Of a DNA stretch of 10,812 bases, positions 6,781 to 10,812 are shown one piece after another; positions within the stretch are counted from its first letter, which is position 1; each line of letters begins with the position of its first letter. Made by a program: the position numbers and the translations under genes. Source of the stretch: an uncultured Bacilli bacterium. Lineage in GTDB: Bacteria > Bacillota_I > Bacilli_A > RF39 > UBA660. Below the pieces are notes generated by a model, which saw only the letters and a list, made by a program, of their open reading frames with translations, was not told the DNA's origin and made no database searches. The DNA is taken from contig CANQZX010000039.1 of the NCBI GenBank assembly GCA_947628445.1, positions 1 to 10,812 of the forward strand, read 5' to 3'.

Positions 6781-6795
6781 AAAGGAGGAAAAAAG

Positions 6796-7674
6796 ATGGA
6801 AGTTACAGCCAGTATGGTTAAAGAATTGCGGGAAGTTTCTGGGGCCGGCATGATGGATTGCAAAAAGGCCTTAAGTGAAACTAACGGCAATATGGATGAA
6901 GCAATTAATTATTTAAGAGAAAAAGGGATTGCTAAATCCGTTAAAAAAGAATCCCGAATCGCGGCAGAAGGGTTAGCTAACATTTATGTTGATGGCAATA
7001 AAGCCGTTATCTTGGAAGTAAATAGTGAAACGGATTTTGTTTCCAAAAATGAAGAATTTAAACAAATGATTGAAACAATTGGGCAAGCTATTTTAAAAAG
7101 TGGGGTTAAAACTTTAGAAGAAGCTAATGATCTACCTTGTGAAGACGGTACAATTAAAGATTTAATTGTTAATAAAGTAGCCAAAATTGGTGAAAAGTTA
7201 TCATTTAGAAGATTTGAATATGTGGAAAAAACCGATGATGAAGTATTCGGACCTTATATCCATTTAGGTGGTAAGATCGCGGTTTTAACGGTTGTTAAAG
7301 GTGCAAACGAAGCCGTAGCTAAAGATGTGGCAATGCAAGCCGCAGCCATGAAACCATTATATGTTTTTCCGGCTGAGGTTCCTGCTGATGTTTTAGATAA
7401 TGAAAAAAATGTCTTAAAAGAACAAGCCATGAACGAAGGAAAACCGGCGGATATTGCTGAAAAAATGGTTGAAGGTCGGATTAAAAAGTTCTATAAAGAA
7501 ATCTGTTTAGCCGAACAGGCCTTTATTAAAGACGGAGATATTTCAGTTGGCACTTATGTTAAAAATAATGGTGGCGAAATTGTTAAAATGATTCGTTACG
7601 AAGTTGGCGAAGGTATGGAAAAACGCAATGATAACTTTGCCGAAGAAGTTATGAGTCAAGTAAAGGGAAATTAA
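6796..7674 (+). CDS. tsf: Elongation factor Ts
   Basis: Nucleotide exchange factor that releases GDP from EF-Tu. The N-terminal UBA-like domain has the family signature (VKELREVSGAGMMDCKKAL, residues 9-26). The core binding motif TDFVSKNEEF is at 79-88, HLGGKIAVL follows at about 156-164, and the AAAMKPLYV block (182-190) stands where others have AAMNPQYV. The 292-residue length is normal for Bacilli. AAAGGAGG (6781-6788) gives the start, 7 nt before the ATG. It is cotranscribed with rpsB. The stop codon lies in the loop of the terminator at 7662-7689. Confidence 0.97.
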   Translation: MEVTASMVKELREVSGAGMMDCKKALSETNGNMDEAINYLREKGIAKSVKKESRIAAEGLANIYVDGNKAVILEVNSETDFVSKNEEFKQMIETIGQAILKSGVKTLEEANDLPCEDGTIKDLIVNKVAKIGEKLSFRRFEYVEKTDDEVFGPYIHLGGKIAVLTVVKGANEAVAKDVAMQAAAMKPLYVFPAEVPADVLDNEKNVLKEQAMNEGKPADIAEKMVEGRIKKFYKEICLAEQAFIKDGDISVGTYVKNNGGEIVKMIRYEVGEGMEKRNDNFAEEVMSQVKGN

Positions 7675-7689
7675 TTTTTCTCTTTTTTT
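7662..7689 (+). terminator. Terminator of rpsB-tsf, overlapping the tsf stop
   Basis: AAAGGGAAA (7662-7670) pairs with TTTCTCTTT (7677-7685), nine pairs including one G-T wobble, with a 6-nt loop and then TTTT. The stem contains the last codons of tsf and the loop holds its TAA. It is A/T-rich and so of moderate strength. Confidence 0.55.
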
Positions 7690-7692
7690 ATT

Positions 7693-7701
7693 TAAAAAAA
7701 C
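7693..7701. repeat. Left 9-bp direct repeat flanking the MITE-like element
   Basis: TAAAAAAAC abuts the left terminal inverted repeat and is identical to 7922-7930. It is low-complexity, so the match alone is weak evidence, but the exact placement at both ends supports a target-site duplication. Confidence 0.6.
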
Positions 7702-7921
7702 GTTACTATTCACAGATAAATTATGCAAAAATAATTTTTCCCACTTTTGGTATTAAAATTGATATAAAATTGGAAATTAAAATCTAAAAAGTAAATATTT
7801 TTTGTATACTTCTCCCACTTTGAAGAAAATGGTGTTTTTAACAACTTTTTTCTGAAATAACTGCAAACCAATATATTATCTAGATTTGCGAGTTTTTTTA
7901 AAAAAATCTGTGAATAGTAAC
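7702..7921. mobile_element. MITE-like element, 220 bp, with 16-bp terminal inverted repeats
   Basis: The perfect 16-bp inverted repeat GTTACTATTCACAGAT (7702-7717) and its complement ATCTGTGAATAGTAAC (7906-7921) bound a non-coding A/T-rich stretch. Directly outside both ends is the identical 9-bp sequence TAAAAAAAC (7693-7701 and 7922-7930), as expected for a target-site duplication. There is no internal ORF. The interior holds a repeated TCCCACTTT (7739-7747 and 7813-7821) and a terminator-like hairpin (7859-7899). Removing the element and one flanking repeat would leave 76 nt between tsf and the next gene, close to the 73 nt before the acyltransferase, which has the same promoter module. 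Direct repeats of about 9 bp occur in several IS families, so I cannot name the parent. With the flanks, it explains most of the 305-nt gap between tsf and the surface gene. Confidence 0.72.
7859..7899 (+). terminator. Terminator-like hairpin inside the MITE-like element
   Basis: AACTGCAAA (7859-7867) pairs with TTTGC, one bulged G, then AGTT (7885-7894), and is followed by five more T (7895-7899). It could stop read-through from tsf, or end a short RNA from the TATACT box at 7805-7810. It isolates the downstream AT-repeat promoter from upstream transcription. Confidence 0.5.
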
Positions 7922-7930
7922 TAAAAAAAC
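7922..7930. repeat. Right 9-bp direct repeat flanking the MITE-like element
   Basis: TAAAAAAAC abuts the right terminal inverted repeat and is identical to 7693-7701. The next base begins the TTGCAA of the second AT-repeat promoter, so the insertion point is immediately upstream of the -35 box. Confidence 0.6.
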
Positions 7931-7968
7931 TTGCAAATATATATATATATATATAATTAAAGGGAAAA
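7931..7968 (+). promoter_or_regulatory. AT-repeat promoter module, copy 2
   Basis: Perfect 38-bp copy of 1367-1404: TTGCAA (7931-7936), nine AT units (7937-7954), then AATTAAAGGGAAAA. TATAAT is at 7952-7957, again 15 bp from TTGCAA. It lies directly upstream of the surface-protein gene (GGTGAGG ribosome site 7971-7977, ATG 7980). Both the repeat number and the surrounding bases are conserved between the copies, which argues for function or recent duplication rather than a chance microsatellite. Confidence 0.7.
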
Positions 7969-7979
7969 TAGGTGAGGAT

Positions 7980-9278
7980 ATGAAAACTAAATTTTCCTTT
8001 TTAATTGTTTTAATACTATTAATTATTTCCCTAATTATTAATGGTTATTTATTACTTTATCCTCAAAAAGAAATTGTTTATAGTAAAGAAAAGATAAACA
8101 AAAATAATATGATAAGTATGATGATTGAACAAAATGATGGAACATATCAAGAAAATAAAGATAATGCATGGCCTGATGCTAAATTTATCTTTAATAAAGA
8201 ATTAAGCGGTTGTGAAAATGGTAGTGAGATAGTTTGGGATGAAGCAAGTAAAAGTGTTAAGGTCAATGCTACCAGTAGTGATAAATGCTATGCTTATTTT
8301 GATAAAATAACATTTAGTGAATTTTTAAAAAGATTATATACGGCTGATGGAGATAAAGGACTATATTATCACGATGGCTTAGGAAATTATCTTAATAGTA
8401 ATTTAGAAGCCGAAGATTTATCTTATCGCTATAGTGGAGCCAGCCAAAACATTAATAATTATTTATGTTTAGATGGTATAACGAAAGAAAATAATTGTAA
8501 TTCCGATGCGGATTTATATCGGATAATTGGTTTATTTTTAAATGAAGCTGATGAATATGAAGCTAAAATAATTAAATATGATTATGCTTTAAGTGATATT
8601 TTTGGTACGAATGGCGATTATTATGGCAATTATCCCAATGATGATCATATCGATTATTATTTGGGTAAAAATCCGAAAAATATTGTCAGTTATCAATGGA
8701 ATAATAATACCAAAAATAATAATTGGCCAGAAAGTTATTTAAATTTAACTAATATAAATACAAATTATATAAGTTATTTAAATAATAAATATCCTGACTT
8801 TGAAAAAAAATATATTGCTGTCCATAAATGGGCTATTGGGGGCTCAACTAAGCAAAATATAATTCAATCTAATGCTAAAACATCATATAATAATGAAATT
8901 AGAGATAATAAAGTTAGTTATGAAGCAACTAAAATTGGTTTGACCTACATGAGTGATTATTACTATGCCGCGGATAGTCAATATTGGTCTTTGCCTTTAT
9001 ATAAGCAAGGAGCGACCAAAAGTCCTTATGGTAATTATCGCGATGCTGCCACCAGTAATTGGTTTTATATGGGGATAGATGAATGGTCAATTACCAAAGA
9101 TACCGAAACGACAAATCAAGTATTTTATATTTCTCGCGAAGGGGTAGGTTTCTCGCGAGCTAGTAATAATTATGCTCTTATTTATAGTTTCCGACCAGTT
9201 TTTTATCTAAATGTGGCTACTAAATTTGCTAGTGGCGATGGAACATATACCAATCCTTATCGTTTAATTTTAAACTAA
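7980..9278 (+). CDS. Surface-anchored protein of a paralogous family seen in uncultured gut Bacillota, function unknown
   Basis: One N-terminal hydrophobic helix (about 6-27) with a basic start acts as signal-anchor, and the remaining 400 or so residues should lie outside the cell. The segment 43-108, with two cysteines (C78, C103) ending in CYAYFD, resembles short beta domains that recur in these proteins. A second Cys pair (C163, C173) precedes LYRIIGLF (179-186). The C-terminal part has KIGLTYMSDYYYA (318-330), DEWSITKD and FRPVFYLN (404-411), and ends in a GDGTYTNPYRL motif. I recognise this layout from many uncharacterised paralogs in gut metagenomic genomes, from memory and not from a search. 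There is no catalytic signature, lipobox or LPXTG. It is transcribed alone from the AT-repeat promoter copy 2. Asn and Tyr content is very high. GGTGAGG at 7971-7977 supports the start. Confidence 0.8.
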   Translation: MKTKFSFLIVLILLIISLIINGYLLLYPQKEIVYSKEKINKNNMISMMIEQNDGTYQENKDNAWPDAKFIFNKELSGCENGSEIVWDEASKSVKVNATSSDKCYAYFDKITFSEFLKRLYTADGDKGLYYHDGLGNYLNSNLEAEDLSYRYSGASQNINNYLCLDGITKENNCNSDADLYRIIGLFLNEADEYEAKIIKYDYALSDIFGTNGDYYGNYPNDDHIDYYLGKNPKNIVSYQWNNNTKNNNWPESYLNLTNINTNYISYLNNKYPDFEKKYIAVHKWAIGGSTKQNIIQSNAKTSYNNEIRDNKVSYEATKIGLTYMSDYYYAADSQYWSLPLYKQGATKSPYGNYRDAATSNWFYMGIDEWSITKDTETTNQVFYISREGVGFSRASNNYALIYSFRPVFYLNVATKFASGDGTYTNPYRLILN

Positions 9279-9309
9279 TATTTTTTAATCTGAAATATTA
9301 GTTTTTTTT
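9272..9309 (+). terminator. Intrinsic terminator overlapping the stop of the surface-protein gene
   Basis: A perfect 12-bp stem, AAACTAATATTT (9272-9283) with AAATATTAGTTT (9293-9304), with a 9-nt loop and five further T. The TAA stop (9276-9278) lies in the left arm. Confidence 0.85.
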
Positions 9310-9317
9310 CTGGGGAA

Positions 9318-9346
9318 TAGACTTTTCGTTAGAAATTTAGTACAAT
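9318..9346 (+). promoter_or_regulatory. Promoter of the 9365-10732 operon
   Basis: TAGACT (9318-9323), a 17-bp spacer and TACAAT (9341-9346). The -35 region shares the ten bases TAGACTTTTC with the tRNA promoter. The start would be near 9353, only a few bases before GGTGA (9356-9360), so the leader is about 12 nt. Confidence 0.65.
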
Positions 9347-9364
9347 AAGATTGATGGTGAAAAT

Positions 9365-9973
9365 ATGAGTGAGATTAAAATTAAAAATAAAAAGTTTTTT
9401 AAAAATAAAATCCAGATGGTAATTTATATAATTCTTTTTGTATTTTTACTTTGTATGTTTGTCGTTTTAGGCAAAATGGATTATCACGAAGAAATATCGG
9501 ATGCCGAACAGTTTGCTTTAGAGTTTAATCAAGTTGGTAAAGATAATATATTTAAATATGTTAATACCCAAGATGCTTATTTAGAATTAACCGGTCAAAA
9601 TACGATTATCCTTTTGGGTCATCAAACGGAATGGGTTAATTATTATGCTAAAATCTTAAATGATGTGGCGAAAGATTTAGGTATTACCAAGATTTACTAT
9701 TATGATTTTCTAAGTGATCGGAATGAAGCCAATGGAACATATGAGGCGATAGTTAATTATTTAAATGATTATGTGATGCATGATGATTTAGGTAATAGCA
9801 AGCTTTCGGCTCCAACTTTAGTAATTGTCAAAAATAAAAGAATTATCTATTTTGATGATGAAACTAGTTTAATAAAAGGTGCTAAAACGCCAAATAAATA
9901 TTGGGATGAATATCAAATTAATCGCAAAAAACAAGAATTAGAAAGTGCTTTAAGTAATTATTTAGAAAGGTAA
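9365..9973 (+). CDS. Membrane-anchored thioredoxin-fold protein lacking the CxxC active site
   Basis: A basic N-terminus and one membrane helix (about 17-36) place the rest outside the cell. Residues about 79-165 read as a thioredoxin-like fold: strand TIILLG, a helix beginning HQTEWVNYYAKILNDVAKDLG, strand KIYYYDF, and APTLVIVKNKRIIYF with the conserved cis-proline (P150). Where thioredoxins have CxxC at the helix start there is E89-W-V-N92, and the only cysteine (C30) is in the membrane helix. It therefore cannot do dithiol chemistry and is more likely a binding or scaffold protein. The start is set by GGTGA at 9356-9360. It is the first gene of a two-gene operon, with 6 nt between its stop and the next ATG. 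The fold call rests on motif order only and should be confirmed by structure prediction. Confidence 0.65.
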   Translation: MSEIKIKNKKFFKNKIQMVIYIILFVFLLCMFVVLGKMDYHEEISDAEQFALEFNQVGKDNIFKYVNTQDAYLELTGQNTIILLGHQTEWVNYYAKILNDVAKDLGITKIYYYDFLSDRNEANGTYEAIVNYLNDYVMHDDLGNSKLSAPTLVIVKNKRIIYFDDETSLIKGAKTPNKYWDEYQINRKKQELESALSNYLER

Positions 9974-9979
9974 GAAAAA

Positions 9980-10732
9980 ATGGAAAAATTTAAAAATTCG
10001 GTCGGATTAATCTTTTTAGTTATTTTGCTTTTAACTTTTATCATCGGGGGCTATTTTGCTATGAAATATTTTACGACACATACTCCTGAGGTCAAAAAAG
10101 ATGCTTCAAAGAGCGAAAAAGTCGTTGATTTAAGAATTGATAAGAAAAAAGATTATATTTATTACGAAAATGAAGATGAAGTCTTAGAAAGTGAAGAGAT
10201 ATCCTTTTTAGATGCCGTTATAAATATTAAAGGTTTAGAAGATGTAAATAAATTATTAAAAAGTGAAGAAGATGCTTTAAGAAAAACCATTAAATATTCT
10301 AAAGATGTGGAATTACCTGAAGGAACAACCGAAAATGAAGCCGGTATTTATAGTTTGGAATATCGTGATTATAAAGATTATACATATAGTAAATACCTTA
10401 GCTTAGTTATTACGGATTATAGTTATAATTTAGTAAATGGCAGCATTCCTACGCATTTTGTTTCTTATGTAGTAAATACCGAAACGGGAGAACAAATCAC
10501 GGGTGATAATCTACTTACCATGTTTAATACGAATATGGATGCTATTAAAAGTAAAATTAATCAAAGATTACAAGATACCCAAACTTTAAATAGTGATATT
10601 AATATTACGGAAACCATGAATAATTTAGGAACCTTTGCTTTATATATTGATAAAGTAGGTAAATTAGAGGTATCCTTTATTGTCAAAACGAATGAAACTA
10701 GTTATAATGATAGTGTAGTTGTTAGTGAATAG
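9980..10732 (+). CDS. Membrane-anchored protein with a DUF3298/RsiV-like domain
   Basis: One N-terminal helix (about 8-28) anchors a 220-residue extracytoplasmic part. The stretch HFVSYVVNTETGEQITGDNLLTMF (read as HFVSYVVN, TETGEQITGDNLL, TMF; about 159-182) resembles the DUF3298 core found in RsiV and PdaC-type proteins, where a strand and a TG turn lead into a D-L-F helix. In RsiV that domain binds lysozyme. There is no anti-sigma segment on the short cytoplasmic side (about 7 residues), so it is not an RsiV orthologue. It follows the thioredoxin-fold gene by 6 nt, with AGAAAGG (9964-9970) as ribosome site, and the two probably act together at the outer membrane face. It ends in TAG, the only non-TAA stop in the window. 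The domain assignment is tentative. Confidence 0.6.
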   Translation: MEKFKNSVGLIFLVILLLTFIIGGYFAMKYFTTHTPEVKKDASKSEKVVDLRIDKKKDYIYYENEDEVLESEEISFLDAVINIKGLEDVNKLLKSEEDALRKTIKYSKDVELPEGTTENEAGIYSLEYRDYKDYTYSKYLSLVITDYSYNLVNGSIPTHFVSYVVNTETGEQITGDNLLTMFNTNMDAIKSKINQRLQDTQTLNSDINITETMNNLGTFALYIDKVGKLEVSFIVKTNETSYNDSVVVSE

Positions 10733-10771
10733 GAGAAAGGTTGAAAATAAAAATATAAATTTTTGAGACGC

Positions 10772-10799
10772 AAAAAAGTGTCTTGTCAATGAAGACATT
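10772..10799 (-). terminator. Terminator of a minus-strand gene beyond the right edge
   Basis: Read on the minus strand, AATGTCTT (10799-10792) pairs with AAGACACT (10784-10777), with a 7-nt loop, and is followed by six T (10777-10772). On the plus strand the same hairpin is followed by A/T sequence without a T run. It implies a gene transcribed leftwards from outside the window and converging on the 9365-10732 operon, whose own terminator I cannot identify. Confidence 0.6.
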
Positions 10800-10812
10800 A
10801 AAATAAGCTGAT

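Noticed and set aside
7543..7728. Minus-strand ORF of 61 codons across the tsf end and the left end of the MITE-like element
   Set aside because: It is mostly antisense to tsf and crosses the element boundary, with no sign of coding.
1367..7968. The two 38-bp direct repeats as ends of an excisable segment or transposon
   Set aside because: The segment between them holds rpsB and tsf, which should be essential, and the repeats look like promoters with no duplicated target sites around them.
1..10812. CRISPR array
   Set aside because: No regularly spaced repeats were seen; the only repeats are the two promoter modules, the element ends and short A/T tracts.

Overview
The window is about one-third GC, with densely packed genes, short A/T-rich gaps and TAA stops almost throughout. 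The translation genes and the standard-code tRNA-Arg point to a low-GC Bacillota (Firmicutes). The surface protein at 7980-9278 resembles a paralogous family I know from uncultured gut Bacilli and Mollicutes-related genomes. I cannot place it to genus. CGG falls where S2 proteins usually have Lys or Arg, and the window carries a tRNA-Arg(CCG), so no recoding of that codon is indicated.

Layout. 1-393: a tRNA-Arg(CCG) gene with its own promoter and terminator. 394-1344: an M23 peptidase with two SH3-like domains and no signal peptide, like a phage endolysin. 1418-2518: a multi-pass membrane acyltransferase driven by an unusual promoter with nine AT units between its -35 and -10 boxes. 3630-2515 (minus) and 3708-4445 (plus): two divergent tRNA-modification genes, tmcAL and miaA, sharing a compact promoter region. 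MiaA appears to lack its usual helical insertion domain. 4429-5652: a membrane-anchored phosphodiester glycosidase (NAGPA/DUF2233 type) overlapping the miaA end. 5830-7674: rpsB-tsf, where S2 carries a C-terminal extension ending in a Rho_N/SAP-like motif. 7693-7930: a 220-bp non-coding element with perfect 16-bp terminal inverted repeats and 9-bp flanking direct repeats, which looks like a MITE. 7931-9278: a second perfect copy of the AT-repeat promoter driving a surface-anchored protein. 9365-10732: a two-gene operon encoding a membrane-anchored thioredoxin-fold protein without the CxxC and a membrane-anchored DUF3298-like protein. 10772-10799: a terminator for a minus-strand gene lying beyond the right edge.

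How it fits together. The central genes serve translation (tRNA, two tRNA modifiers, S2, EF-Ts). Between them sit envelope genes (hydrolase, acyltransferase, glycosidase, surface protein, two anchored proteins). The most interesting signal is the perfectly duplicated 38-bp promoter module. In each copy a -35-like TTGCAA and a consensus TATAAT are separated by 15 bp made entirely of AT repeat, and both copies drive envelope genes. Gaining one AT unit would give the ideal 17-bp spacing. This is the logic of known slippage-controlled promoters and suggests coordinated phase variation of the cell surface. It is an inference from one sequence and needs read-level or strain-level data.
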